Source of the DNA: GCA-2693325 sp036343635
Lineage (GTDB): Bacteria; Latescibacterota; UBA2968; UBA8231
Direction: 5' to 3'
Assembly (NCBI GenBank): GCA_036343635.1
Contig: JAYYVF010000099.1
Span: 1-52,761, forward strand
DNA length: 52,761 bases
Position numbers and translations under genes: made by a program. This document shows, piece by piece, positions 16,893-26,378 of this stretch (the stretch's first letter is position 1; each line of letters starts with the position of its first letter). Below the pieces are notes generated by a model that saw only the letters and a program-made list of their open reading frames with translations, was not told where the DNA came from and did not search any database.

Positions 16893-18245
16893 TCAGCTGC
16901 GGACTTCTAAGTCACTTACTCTATATTGTCCTGCTGGTTTGATGTGGGCAGATTCAATTCGAGGCTTATCCTCTCCCGCATCACACATACGTCGGCTAAG
17001 ACGCTCCGACAGAAACTGAGCGACCGGCGCATGCGACTCGAGCCCAATCAAATTATTCAATTCATACGGGTCAGCTTCAAGATCATAAAGGTACTGTTCA
17101 ACGTAACAATCGGCACTCGGGCCTTTGGCTTCGGGTGCATCCACGCCATATTTCCATCGCGAGGTTCTTACCGCTCGACCGGTTTGTGATTCGCTGATTT
17201 GTATAAAAACTTCTTCAGGCCAGTTATTTTTTTCACGTCGTAGGAGCGGCATGAGGGATCTGCCCTGCATTGAAGGAGGTACTTCAATGCCAGCCGCATC
17301 AAGTAACGTGGGGGGCAAATCGACGAGACTAACCAACTCCTCCAAGCGACCGGCACCTCGGAAACCTGGTCCCGTGAAAACGGTTGGGACCCGTATCGAG
17401 CTTTCGTGGCAAGAGCGTTTATATTCACCGTTTCTAGTTCTAAAATGGCAACCGTGATCAGAGGTAAAGAGTACGATGGTATTGTTGTCTAAATGAAGAC
17501 TCTTCAGCGCATCATGAACCCGACCATAGGCTTCATCCAAGCGCTTTACCATACCGTAATAACCACCCAGCTGTCTATGTGCGGAACCTTTCAGTTCAGC
17601 AAGGTCGGGTGGGATCCAACCTCCGGTATAAGCTTCGCGATATCCATCAGGTGCAGGATAATCATCACGATGATTTTGATGATGTGGTTCAATAAAGGAC
17701 GTAAATAGAAAGAATGGCTCGTCCTCACTTTCAGCTACAAAACGGATTAAAGCATCCGTGACAGCGTCTACCCGATAACCAGGTAGTTTTATACTATTTC
17801 CTTCATTATTGTATAACTCCGTATCGTATGCATCTGACGTAAATTCAAGAACATTCGAAGCCAACCAATAATCATATCCGAAGCGATGCTTAGCCGGTAC
17901 AGGCCCTTTGGTTTCCTGATTATAGAGATGCCATTTTCCTATATAACCTGTTCGATATCCCGCGTCTCGGAAATAATGGCCCAATGTCGTACAGTCTATT
18001 GGCAGAGAGATACCGTTGCGGAAACAACCTGTTGTAGTGGCGTACATTCCTGTTTGAAAACATGATCTAGCCGGCCCACAAACCGGCTGACACGTAAACG
18101 AATTAGCAACATGCGTATGTTCATGGCCAAGCCTGTCTAAATTCGGCGTCAATCCCATCGGATTCCCGTGTAGACCGGACGTATCCCAACGCTGTTGATC
18201 AGTAAAAAAAACAATTACGTTTGGGCGTGTTTTTTCTGGAATCAT
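16893..18245 (-). CDS. Sulfatase (formylglycine-dependent, Cys type)
   Basis: The protein of 450 residues is a type I sulfatase. It opens RPNVIVFFTDQQRWD, holding the metal aspartate. The formylglycine motif is C56-G-P-A-R60 followed by SCFQTG, so Cys56 would be converted to formylglycine. IGKWHLY supplies the conserved lysine-histidine and FTSDHGCHF the second metal site. There is no signal peptide, so either the export route is unusual or it acts inside the cell after uptake of sulfated sugars. I used the ATG at 18245, 9 nt after AAGGAG; the ATG at 18254 touches that site directly. No maturase (anaerobic or FGE) is in the window. Confidence 0.93.
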   Translation of the reverse strand: MIPEKTRPNVIVFFTDQQRWDTSGLHGNPMGLTPNLDRLGHEHTHVANSFTCQPVCGPARSCFQTGMYATTTGCFRNGISLPIDCTTLGHYFRDAGYRTGYIGKWHLYNQETKGPVPAKHRFGYDYWLASNVLEFTSDAYDTELYNNEGNSIKLPGYRVDAVTDALIRFVAESEDEPFFLFTSFIEPHHQNHRDDYPAPDGYREAYTGGWIPPDLAELKGSAHRQLGGYYGMVKRLDEAYGRVHDALKSLHLDNNTIVLFTSDHGCHFRTRNGEYKRSCHESSIRVPTVFTGPGFRGAGRLEELVSLVDLPPTLLDAAGIEVPPSMQGRSLMPLLRREKNNWPEEVFIQISESQTGRAVRTSRWKYGVDAPEAKGPSADCYVEQYLYDLEADPYELNNLIGLESHAPVAQFLSERLSRRMCDAGEDKPRIESAHIKPAGQYRVSDLEVRS

Positions 18246-18430
18246 CAAAAGCATCTCCTTAAAATTTCAACCAAAACTTCTCTATCTATAATCTTAATAC
18301 AGACATAGCGCTTCACAACATTTTAAATCAGTTGCTCTTCCTTATATTATTTTAGCATCTTTAATATAACGTTATACTGATAGATACCTTTTTACGAACA
18401 TTGAACCACGCAAAAAGCTAAAGGATTTTT
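18246..18430. promoter_or_regulatory. Divergent intergenic region between the sulfatase and the secreted propeller genes
   Basis: This 185-nt gap must carry both divergent promoters. It is AT-rich and contains the 12-bp palindrome TATAACGTTATA at 18365-18376, about 55 nt before the plus-strand start, with TATACT overlapping its right end as a possible -10 box. The palindrome may be an operator or chance in AT-rich DNA. Confidence 0.3.
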
Positions 18431-20443
18431 ATGACTCGCATTGTGATAACCGTAACCTTAACCGTCCTTGCAACTCTTCCCGAGAATCTAAGAGCCCAGC
18501 CTACCGCCTCAACCGCCGAGGTTCAGATTCATCGGCTACTCGGAGTTAAGCAAGGAACCTTCCGGATAGCTAAAGATCCACGAGATAACGCCCTCTATCT
18601 TTTACGACAAAACGGTATAATAGACCGAGTAATCATTCCAAAAGACGAGGTCTCTCTCAACCGCCGGGCTAAAATCGAACAAATCTACAGCGCCTCCGAT
18701 CATAAGAGTAGTGGGACAACAGGCTTTGCAATAGGCCCCGATGGGTCTTTTTATATCAGCGCTAATCGCAATGGTCCTGCCGACGGCGGAATTGGACCAA
18801 TCGCACGTGGTGAGGTCGTCAATGTTGATACTGGCGAGCGCACTTGGAGCCTCATAGATGTTGATTCAGCCCCAGAAAATACTCCGCTTGAACAAATTCT
18901 TGCGGCCAACACATTAGCTTTAGATAAAACAACAAACACTCGTTACGTTGTGAAGAGGAATGGTGATATTACCCTCGCCCCCTCCGGAACAGTGTATACT
19001 GCGAACGACCATGGACTGAGTAGCGCCAGCGGCCTGTTTATTGATGAGCAAGGCGTCTTTTACGTATTTACCAAGCTAGATTATTCCAATCACAACATAG
19101 CAACCATAACAAAAGGGCAAACTGATCCCCAGACTGGCGAACTGTCCTGGTTTACCCTTGCCGAGACAGACCCGATCGAGTTATGTGACTGTATCTTCAA
19201 CCACAAGGTCAATGGTTTGGCAGTGAGTCCAGACAACCGCTCTCTATTCGTCAACAGCGGATCCCGAACCGATCACGGAGAAATCCAAAGTACAAATAAC
19301 CGGTTTCCTAATTTACGTGAGGCCGACCTAACCGCCATCGTGTTGCGCCTCCCTACCGACAGCCGGAATTTAAGAATACCGAACGATCGTAACGCCCTCC
19401 TGGACCAAGGCCTACTCTTCGCTGAAGGTTTACGTAACGCCTATGATTTAGCCTTCGCTCCAAATGGAGAGCTTTTCGGAACCGAGAACGGACCTGATCG
19501 AGATATGGCCGAGGAATTAAACTGGCTTCGCTCCGGACATCATTATGGTTTTCCCTGGCGTATGGGACTAGAAAATAACCCTCAGCAGTACAAAGATTAC
19601 AAACCAGCTATTGACCTTCTGTTGCCCGCTAGTTTTAATGCCGTACGTAATGGTTACTATCGAAACGACCCGGATTTTCCACCTCCGCCACAAACCTTTA
19701 CAGATCCTGTCATCAACATAGGACCTGATGCAAACAGCTACCGCGACCCGGCCGACGGCCTTGTTAAAGATGCCGGGAACGAGGGCGTCCCCTTTGGTAC
19801 CTTCACATCACATCGTTCTCCATTAGGGCTCGTATTTGACACAGTGAATGCAACGAGAAAGCCATATACAGGTGACGGGTTTGTTTTAAGTTGGACCGAA
19901 GGAGACCCTAACGGGGACAACGTTAATGGACCATTCAAGGACGCCAGCGAAGACCTCCTACACCTGGAACTCCAAAAAGTTGGCGATAATTACCAGGCCC
20001 AAACAACCCGAATCGTTGGTGGGTTTAGTAATCCCATCGACGCGGCCATGATAGAAAATAAAATATACGTTTTAGAATGGAGTGGAGGTCGAGGTCTTTG
20101 GGAAATAACCCTACCAAAAGCGAATGAAAATACCTCCGTTGCAGAAACTGAGCAAGCAACACCCCTCGGCTTTAGTCTCGGCCAAAATTATCCCAACCCC
20201 TTTAACGGTCAGACCAATATTGAAGTCACTCTCGAAAGAGCAAGCAATATAATCGTACGGATCTATAGTAACACTGGCCAACACGTTCGGACATTAGTTA
20301 ATGCGCATCTTGCCGCCGGGCGGTACACTCTGGTATGGGACGGACGAGATGACAACGGTTATAAGGCTGCAAGTGGAAATTTTCACTATCAACTTGAAGT
20401 CGGAAAATATTCAAAAACCCGTCAGCTAACCCTACTAAAGTAG
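18431..20443 (+). CDS. Secreted PQQ-type sugar (sorbosone) dehydrogenase-like beta-propeller with C-terminal sorting domain
   Basis: A signal peptide (about residues 1-22, ending LRAQ) leads to a six-bladed propeller of the glucose/sorbosone dehydrogenase group. The best match to that family is LLFAEGLRNAYDLAFAPNGE followed by LFGTENGPDRDMAEELNWL. Residues from about 580 to the end form a FlgD-like domain beginning LGQNYPNPFNGQTNI and ending RQLTLLK, which in Bacteroidota-like phyla acts as a secretion and surface-anchoring signal. The protein would oxidise an aldose or polyol outside the cell and needs an electron acceptor. The next gene, 18 nt on, encodes a di-haem protein with the same sorting domain and is the obvious partner. 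The cofactor PQQ is inferred from the family. Confidence 0.85.
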   Translation: MTRIVITVTLTVLATLPENLRAQPTASTAEVQIHRLLGVKQGTFRIAKDPRDNALYLLRQNGIIDRVIIPKDEVSLNRRAKIEQIYSASDHKSSGTTGFAIGPDGSFYISANRNGPADGGIGPIARGEVVNVDTGERTWSLIDVDSAPENTPLEQILAANTLALDKTTNTRYVVKRNGDITLAPSGTVYTANDHGLSSASGLFIDEQGVFYVFTKLDYSNHNIATITKGQTDPQTGELSWFTLAETDPIELCDCIFNHKVNGLAVSPDNRSLFVNSGSRTDHGEIQSTNNRFPNLREADLTAIVLRLPTDSRNLRIPNDRNALLDQGLLFAEGLRNAYDLAFAPNGELFGTENGPDRDMAEELNWLRSGHHYGFPWRMGLENNPQQYKDYKPAIDLLLPASFNAVRNGYYRNDPDFPPPPQTFTDPVINIGPDANSYRDPADGLVKDAGNEGVPFGTFTSHRSPLGLVFDTVNATRKPYTGDGFVLSWTEGDPNGDNVNGPFKDASEDLLHLELQKVGDNYQAQTTRIVGGFSNPIDAAMIENKIYVLEWSGGRGLWEITLPKANENTSVAETEQATPLGFSLGQNYPNPFNGQTNIEVTLERASNIIVRIYSNTGQHVRTLVNAHLAAGRYTLVWDGRDDNGYKAASGNFHYQLEVGKYSKTRQLTLLK

Positions 20444-20461
20444 AGACAACACAAACAAAAG

Positions 20462-21793
20462 ATGTCTGCGTTATTTTTACTTTTTTTTATTGTAACGTTT
20501 TCCTACCCCCTTGATGCCGAAGAATTTCCCCCGAAACTACTGTCTGAAGTAGGAATCTTTCAAGACCTCGGGGAACAAATTATTAACCCTGAGTTGGTGC
20601 CATATACGGTCAATTCACCTTTCTGGTCAGATGGTACTTATAAGACGCGATTTATGTGGTTGCCTATTGGTGAACAAATTGCCTTTTCACCTGACCAGGC
20701 CTGGGAATTTCCTCAACACACCATACTGATCAAAAATTTCTATTTAGAGATTGTTCGAGGCGATCCAAACACTAGAAAAATTATTGAGACTCGGCTAATG
20801 GTAAAAAATGGGAGAAATGATTCTTGGAATGGATATAGCTACCAGTGGAATACGGAAGGAACCGAGGCCTACCTACTCTCTGGGAGTTCAACCCAAACTT
20901 TCGTGATTGATAATCCAACCGATCCCGTGGCAGGATTTCTTCTGCAAGACTATTACTATCCATCTGGGAATGATTGCCTCTCCTGCCATACCAAGGCTGC
21001 TGGCAGGGTCTTAGGCCTGCGCACTAGTCAACTCAATCGCATAATGGATGGAGAGCAAAACCAACTACGGATGTTAGAAGAAACCAACATTTTTCGCGAA
21101 GATTTGCCGAATGAACTTAACGAACTTCCAAAACTCCCTAATCCATTTGACGAACAGAAATCACTTCAAGAGCGTGCCCGTTCCTATTTAGCAACGAATT
21201 GTTCGCAGTGCCATCGTCCCCAAAGCGTCAGCCGAACCATATTGGACCTACGTTATGATACAGAATTATCCGAAACAAATACCGTCAATGCATATCCCAC
21301 ATTGGGAGCATTAGGGAGCACCGACGCTCGAATAATTGCCCCAGGCGCTCCAAGCAATTCCACAATTTACTTGAGAATGCTTAGCTTAGACAGCTTTCGC
21401 ATGCCGTCTATCGGTTCAACAGCAATCGATATTCGAGGCAGTAGACTTGTCGCCCAGTGGATTACAACAATGGGAGTACCAACCACCGTCTCAGATGTTA
21501 AAAAAAGCGCCCATAACGTCATTGGTCTGTCCCATAATTACCCGAACCCTTTTAATTCAGCTACCAACATTAATTTTCAAATTAGCGAGATAGGCCAAAC
21601 CATACTATCTATTCATAATATTGAGGGCAAAAATGTACGAACGCTTGTTGATAAAGAGCTAACACCCGGGCGATATCATTTTCTATGGGATGGTCGGAGA
21701 GATGACGGTATAAACGTCTCCAGTGGCGTATATTTTTATCGACTCCAAACGGAACAATTCAAGATAAATCGACGCCTATCTTTAATCCGATAA
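20462..21793 (+). CDS. Secreted di-haem c-type protein (HNE_0200/SO_0930-like) with C-terminal sorting domain
   Basis: A short signal peptide (residues 1-19) is followed by a domain with PPKLLSEVGIFQDL and VPYTVNSPFWSDGTYKTR, typical of an uncharacterised family found beside sorbosone dehydrogenase-like proteins. Two CxxCH haem sites are present: CLSCH at 172-176 and CSQCH at 247-251. The last 90 residues are a FlgD-like sorting domain starting LSHNYPNPFNSATNI and ending RRLSLIR, a near twin of that on the upstream protein. Proposed role: electron acceptor for the propeller dehydrogenase at the cell surface. The 18-nt gap implies co-transcription and co-secretion. Partnering is inference from context and shared tails. 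Confidence 0.85.
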   Translation: MSALFLLFFIVTFSYPLDAEEFPPKLLSEVGIFQDLGEQIINPELVPYTVNSPFWSDGTYKTRFMWLPIGEQIAFSPDQAWEFPQHTILIKNFYLEIVRGDPNTRKIIETRLMVKNGRNDSWNGYSYQWNTEGTEAYLLSGSSTQTFVIDNPTDPVAGFLLQDYYYPSGNDCLSCHTKAAGRVLGLRTSQLNRIMDGEQNQLRMLEETNIFREDLPNELNELPKLPNPFDEQKSLQERARSYLATNCSQCHRPQSVSRTILDLRYDTELSETNTVNAYPTLGALGSTDARIIAPGAPSNSTIYLRMLSLDSFRMPSIGSTAIDIRGSRLVAQWITTMGVPTTVSDVKKSAHNVIGLSHNYPNPFNSATNINFQISEIGQTILSIHNIEGKNVRTLVDKELTPGRYHFLWDGRRDDGINVSSGVYFYRLQTEQFKINRRLSLIR

Positions 21794-21904
21794 CAGCAAA
21801 AATTAAAAAAATGAGATAGCTTGTTCACATATGACATTCCAGTATTGGCCAATTAAGATATGTGGGAGCATATTGGAGCCATATTTTTATTTTTTGTTTA
21901 TGCA

Positions 21905-22762
21905 CTATTGCCCTGGATCATAAGTATCGCGACGTAATAAATTCTCGTAATTTTCTTTGCGCCACTCTTCGAACCAGTAAGGCCCCTCACTTGGCTCAAG
22001 CGCATAACCAAGAGCGGAGGCCCCTTCATTGCTCGCCTTTCGATAAATTTCGTCCGTCGAAATAGTCCTTACAATGTTTTGATATCCAATTTGTTCAAGC
22101 CATGTATCAACCTGTTCCTGAGAATATCTATGGGCGATTGTCGCTCCGAAAACGTCCATTGCAAGTCCAGCTTTATACTCCCCCAAAAGAAATTTAAACA
22201 AGGAAAACTTTAAGACCGGAGGTACAGGTAGCAGTAATGTCCTAGTAAGCTTCACGAGTAACTGCTTGATGGGGCTCCAGGATTTTCTGCCATAAAGATA
22301 GATGTATAGCGTTCCATCAGGTTTCACCAATTCAGTGATCGTTTGGAGGGCTCGGTAAGTATCGCCAGTGTGGTGCAGTACTCCCCACGAAAAAACTAGA
22401 TCATAACTGTCACGAGTAACCTCATCCGGAAGTTCGAAAAGATCGGAATGGTAGACTTTCGTTTTGTCATTAGCGACCTCGTTCCGAACAAAATCAACAG
22501 CAGAGGCACTAGCATCAACTGCGGTTACTTCACATCCTAATTCCTGGAAACCAAAGGTCCACCTTCCTCCACCACACCCAACGTCCAAAACCTTTCTCCC
22601 AACAAACCATTCTGGAGCTATACATAATTCCTGCTGCACCAAAAATTGTGAAACATTCTTTTGCCAAAACTCCGATCTTACATCAGGGTCTCCCTTTAAT
22701 CGATTCCATGTATAATCATAATTTTTTAGCGTTTGCCTTCTGAAAAATGCTCTATCTGGCAT
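21905..22762 (-). CDS. Class I SAM-dependent methyltransferase
   Basis: The SAM loop is KVLDVGCGGGRWTFGFQELG, the acidic strand end VTAVDAS and the post-motif LVFSWGVLHHTGDT, so this is a Methyltransf_11-type enzyme of 285 residues. The C-terminal half carries a hydrophobic helix pair (LLVKLTRTLLLPVPPVLKF) common in methyltransferases of glycan or lipid clusters. The ATG at 22762 follows GGAG by a usual spacer. It lies on the minus strand, divergent from the surface-glycan locus that starts 250 nt away, and probably belongs to it. The acceptor is unknown. Confidence 0.85.
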   Translation of the reverse strand: MPDRAFFRRQTLKNYDYTWNRLKGDPDVRSEFWQKNVSQFLVQQELCIAPEWFVGRKVLDVGCGGGRWTFGFQELGCEVTAVDASASAVDFVRNEVANDKTKVYHSDLFELPDEVTRDSYDLVFSWGVLHHTGDTYRALQTITELVKPDGTLYIYLYGRKSWSPIKQLLVKLTRTLLLPVPPVLKFSLFKFLLGEYKAGLAMDVFGATIAHRYSQEQVDTWLEQIGYQNIVRTISTDEIYRKASNEGASALGYALEPSEGPYWFEEWRKENYENLLRRDTYDPGQ

Positions 22763-23015
22763 CAAAAGCTCCTAATCTTTAGCTATTTGGACCTAGGGTA
22801 ATTAATCTACGACTTTCTTAGAATCTGGCACAAACCATTCAATTAAGTTATGAATTATCTAAAGCGTTAATTATCCAATTGCGCTATATTTCATTATTAG
22901 AAAAATAGATCCCCTTAAGTAAATTAAACGAATCTAACAGTATTCCGATAAGAATTAAATAAGATATTATCTTTAAATTCATCTTCAATCCAACAAACTA
23001 TCGCAAAAAACACCA
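22763..23015. promoter_or_regulatory. Divergent AT-rich gap at the left edge of the glycan locus
   Basis: This 253-nt gap separates divergent genes, so it should contain promoters for the methyltransferase and for the whole plus-strand glycan locus. It is very AT-rich. I could not single out a convincing -35/-10 pair or operator. Confidence 0.3.
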
Positions 23016-24434
23016 ATGAGTCGGATTAAAACAGTATCGATAATCGGAGGAGGCGTCACCGGCTTAACATGCGCTTATACCTTAGCACGAGCCGGGCACA
23101 GGGTCACTATATATGAAAAAGCAAGTCAGAATGGAGGTTTGGCAGGATCATTTCATGTTGGCGATTTTGTCTTTGACTACGGACCCCACGAATTTTGCAC
23201 TGAAAATCCATTATTAATAAATCTTCTCCAAGAAATTTTGGGTGACGATTTACTCATCAGACACAAAAAAGCGGCACAATACTTCAACGGTAAATATATA
23301 GATTATCCCATTTCGCCATTAGGTATTTTGCGGCAAATGAGTCCCTTATTGATAAGTCGAGTCGGATTTGAGGTAGTCATTCAACGGCTACGCGCTGTAG
23401 CCTACAATTACAGTGATCATTCCTTTGAGCGTTGGGTCAACAGTCGTTTCGGCCCGACTCTATATAAAACGTATTTTAAGCCTTATACAGAGAAAGTGTG
23501 GGGTATTGATCCGGACCAACTTGATGCCCGTACTGCCTCAAACCGAATCGCATTCAATTCTATTTTTGATTATTTACTAAAAGCATTCCGTTATTTCATT
23601 TTGGGACGAAACGATTTTGACTCAATACATTCCCCCCTCAAGGATAGATTCTATTATTGTCGTAATGGTATAGGTAATCTGTCGAAGCATTTGGTAGAAC
23701 ATTGCAAAAAATTGGATGTTCAATTTGTAAATGACTGCGCGCTTCAGCATGTTGAAATTAACGAAAATAGAGTAAAGAGCCTTCAATTTAATAATGGAAT
23801 TACAGATACAACATTTGATTATGCCATTAGCACAATACCCATTACTGATCTCCTGTCGTGCATAGGAGAAGAGACCGCCAGACTTCCTATTCGCTTTAGA
23901 AGTATGGTGTTCGTCTTTTTGGAAGTTTCCCAACCTCAATTAAGTCCCTATTCCTGGATCTATTTCCCAGATAAGGATATTTGCTTCCAGCGAGCAACCG
24001 ACTTTGTCCACTTTGATGCCGAGATGGTTCCAAGGGGTAAGACGGGTATATGTCTAGAAATTTCCTGTTTTAACAACGATTCGATTTGGAAAGATAATGA
24101 CGAAAATATTGTGGCGTACGTACGAGAAGGCTTAGCAAAAGCCAACTTATTACCGGCTGACCAACCATGTAAAAGCCATGTAATTCGTCGAAATTTTATC
24201 TACCCAATTCAGGTTAACGGTTATCAAGAGATGGTTTATTCCTTGCTCGAGCCCGTGCGTCAATTGGGAAATTTTGTTTCAACAGGCCGTCAGGGACTGT
24301 ATAAATATTGTAATATGAATGAATGTATGGAAATGGCTCTTTCCGTAGCTGACCAAATAAATCAAGGTGCTGATTCATTCGAATACGAACTCGGGTCGAA
24401 CTGGAAGGGTGCAGGAATTGAAGAAAAGCCATGA
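23016..24434 (+). CDS. FAD-dependent oxidoreductase of the protoporphyrinogen oxidase / UDP-galactopyranose mutase-like group
   Basis: The N-terminal dinucleotide loop VSIIGGGVTGLTCAYTLARA and the following NGGLAGSFHVGDFVFDYGPH bind FAD. The middle holds YTEKVWGIDPDQLDARTASN, which is typical of the flavoproteins of this fold found in O-antigen and exopolysaccharide loci. The C-terminal segment GNFVSTGRQGLYKYCNMNEC closes the FAD site. True haem-pathway protoporphyrinogen oxidases and sugar mutases share the fold, so the reaction (sugar oxidation, mutase or other redox) is open. It is the first plus-strand gene of the surface-glycan locus and has no signal peptide. Confidence 0.85.
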   Translation: MSRIKTVSIIGGGVTGLTCAYTLARAGHRVTIYEKASQNGGLAGSFHVGDFVFDYGPHEFCTENPLLINLLQEILGDDLLIRHKKAAQYFNGKYIDYPISPLGILRQMSPLLISRVGFEVVIQRLRAVAYNYSDHSFERWVNSRFGPTLYKTYFKPYTEKVWGIDPDQLDARTASNRIAFNSIFDYLLKAFRYFILGRNDFDSIHSPLKDRFYYCRNGIGNLSKHLVEHCKKLDVQFVNDCALQHVEINENRVKSLQFNNGITDTTFDYAISTIPITDLLSCIGEETARLPIRFRSMVFVFLEVSQPQLSPYSWIYFPDKDICFQRATDFVHFDAEMVPRGKTGICLEISCFNNDSIWKDNDENIVAYVREGLAKANLLPADQPCKSHVIRRNFIYPIQVNGYQEMVYSLLEPVRQLGNFVSTGRQGLYKYCNMNECMEMALSVADQINQGADSFEYELGSNWKGAGIEEKP

Positions 24435-24493
24435 AAAACTCACAACAACTGAGGCATTAAAAATTTATTTTAGGTTTTACCGAAGATCATAAT

Positions 24494-24814
24494 TTGAAAA
24501 AAATTGACTCTACTTTTTATGGATGGAGCACCCCATGGCCTGAAAAACCTCCTTATGGGCACAGCGCCAGTCGGCGAATAATTTATCGGATTTTTTTTAA
24601 CAAGAGAGAAATGGCTTCCTCTTTGGAGAATAGATGGCATAGCGGGTGGGAAGCAAAAAAATTATCTGCTTTCAAGAGCTTGGGTCTCCTCGAATGGACA
24701 AGTATATCGTATTCAAGAAGTTCTTTGCAGTTTTTTGAAGAAAATTTCGTCCTATCTAGACTGTCTGGAATAATAATTTGTGCACAGTGCCACAAACCAA
24801 CGCGATTGGTGTGA
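24494..24814 (+). CDS. Short hypothetical protein, possible remnant
   Basis: A 106-residue frame with a TTG start lies between the flavoprotein gene and the GT39-like gene, ending 2 nt before the latter's ATG. Its last part, SGIIICAQCHKPTRLV, looks like the C-terminal strand and tail of some SAM methyltransferases, and a SAM-binding domain is absent. It may be the stump of a deleted methyltransferase or a short independent gene. No ribosome-binding site is clear. Because the neighbouring gene is also broken, decay in this spot is plausible. Confidence 0.4.
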   Translation: MKKIDSTFYGWSTPWPEKPPYGHSASRRIIYRIFFNKREMASSLENRWHSGWEAKKLSAFKSLGLLEWTSISYSRSSLQFFEENFVLSRLSGIIICAQCHKPTRLV

Positions 24815-24816
24815 CG

Positions 24817-26289
24817 ATGACCTTTTTAAAAAGTATGGCGGAAAGAATTATTGAAAACAAACAATTAACTGCTTTTTTATTAATCGCATTAACATTGCGC
24901 TTGATATTCCATCTCCCATTTTACCTAACTAGCGACCTAATAAATTATTTGAATGCTCTTGATGCTTTTTCTTTGAGAGATCTCGGCGACACTATGCATA
25001 TTGTCCGTTTGGGAATGATTTTACCCAGCGCTCTTTTAAATTTGGCCGACTTTCATTATGCCACTGTAATTTATGGGTTGCTTACATCGCTTGGAACTGT
25101 TTGGATAACATACCGGCTAGGAAATGCTATGGGTGGTTCCATCACAGCAAAGATTGCGACCGCGATCGTAATCTTTGCACCCATGGACATATGTTTAGGA
25201 CCTGTATTCCTTCCCGATGGGCCTCTCAGTTTTTACGCACTATCCTCTTTTTATTTTACAAGCAGAGTAGTTTTAGAGAAGGACACGAAACCGATTATAA
25301 CGCTTTTAGCAGGCTTATTGATTGGAATTGCTTATACATGCAAAGTTAATGCTTTGTTCTTCGGTATACCCGCGGTATTTCACCTTTTCTTTGGTTGACC
25401 ACACGAACGACGGTGGCATTTAACAACTATCTTTTGCTTGGGAGTCGGCATTATTATTATCGGAGAATCGATTATACTCCGCGCCCTATTGGGTGAATGG
25501 CACATACGTATATGGGAAACTCTTGGTTTTATTAGTGGTAGTAAGGGAAATCATGCTACTGTGGATAAGACGACTTTTTGGTGGTTAGAGCAAATTTGGT
25601 TTAAAGTTGGAGCATTCTTGTGGGGTGGTCATATTCCGACCGCGGTCATGTTTAGTCTTATACCCCATTTATATCTAGGGGGCCTCTGGAAACTACGCAA
25701 ACGTTTGAAAAATCACTATGGTCTGTTAATTTGGGGGCTGGTTTGGATTTGCCAACACATGCTTATCTCGCCGCAAGAACAAGAGCCTCGGTACATGCAA
25801 GTAGCAATCCCGTTCGGTGCATTGGTTGTGGGTTTAGGATTTAGATCTGTTTGGGAATCGTTAAGTAAAAAATATAAGTGCACACTTTTTGGGGGTTTTA
25901 TTTGTATTAATTTAGCCTGCGCTGGAATATTTTACGCAACTTTTTCACCCATCTCCTACGCAATAGAAAATTATATTGGTCAACTCAAGATGCTTGGAGA
26001 AAACACCTATGTTGATGGTCCAAGTGAATATGAGATCCGTCTTGCACACTATGCGGGAGTAACCACACCCTACACAGCTATAGGCATACGACCCATCACT
26101 CACTGGGCAAAACTAAGCTATGGATACACAAAAAAGAGAGATAACAAGACACCGCCGCCGTTAAAAATGGAAAAGATATACCATAAGACGTTTGAATCAC
26201 CTTTAAAACACCTTTTCAATTATTTTAACACTTCCCCAAGTGTAGGCGAGAAATCCTCCATTACAATTTATTCTCAACGCGAAAAATAG
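24817..26289 (+). pseudogene. GT39-like integral membrane glycosyltransferase interrupted by one in-frame TGA
   Basis: Two same-frame pieces (24817-25398 and 25399-26289) join into one 490-residue polytopic protein if the TGA at 25396-25398 is read through. The N-terminal piece has SDLINYLNALDAFSLRDLGD after the first membrane helix, in the style of dolichyl-phosphate-mannose or ArnT-type transferases. It continues with several helices to FHLFFG, then the stop, then PHERRWHLTTIFCLG and more helices. The C-terminal part ends in a soluble domain. TGA ends other genes here, so global recoding is excluded. A single TGG-to-TGA change in a tryptophan codon would explain it. It may be a recent nonsense mutation, strain variation or a sequence error. 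Confidence 0.75.
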
Positions 26290-26378
26290 ATTATTAGTGA
26301 AACAAAATTAGGCGTTTCAATTGATTTTGTATCCGTTGAAAAAACAAGGGTCATAATTATTTTGGATTATCTCAATCA

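Noticed and set aside
24817..26289. TGA read as tryptophan or selenocysteine in the GT39-like gene
   Set aside because: Other genes here end in TGA, so tryptophan recoding is not global, and no selenocysteine insertion hairpin is evident after the codon.
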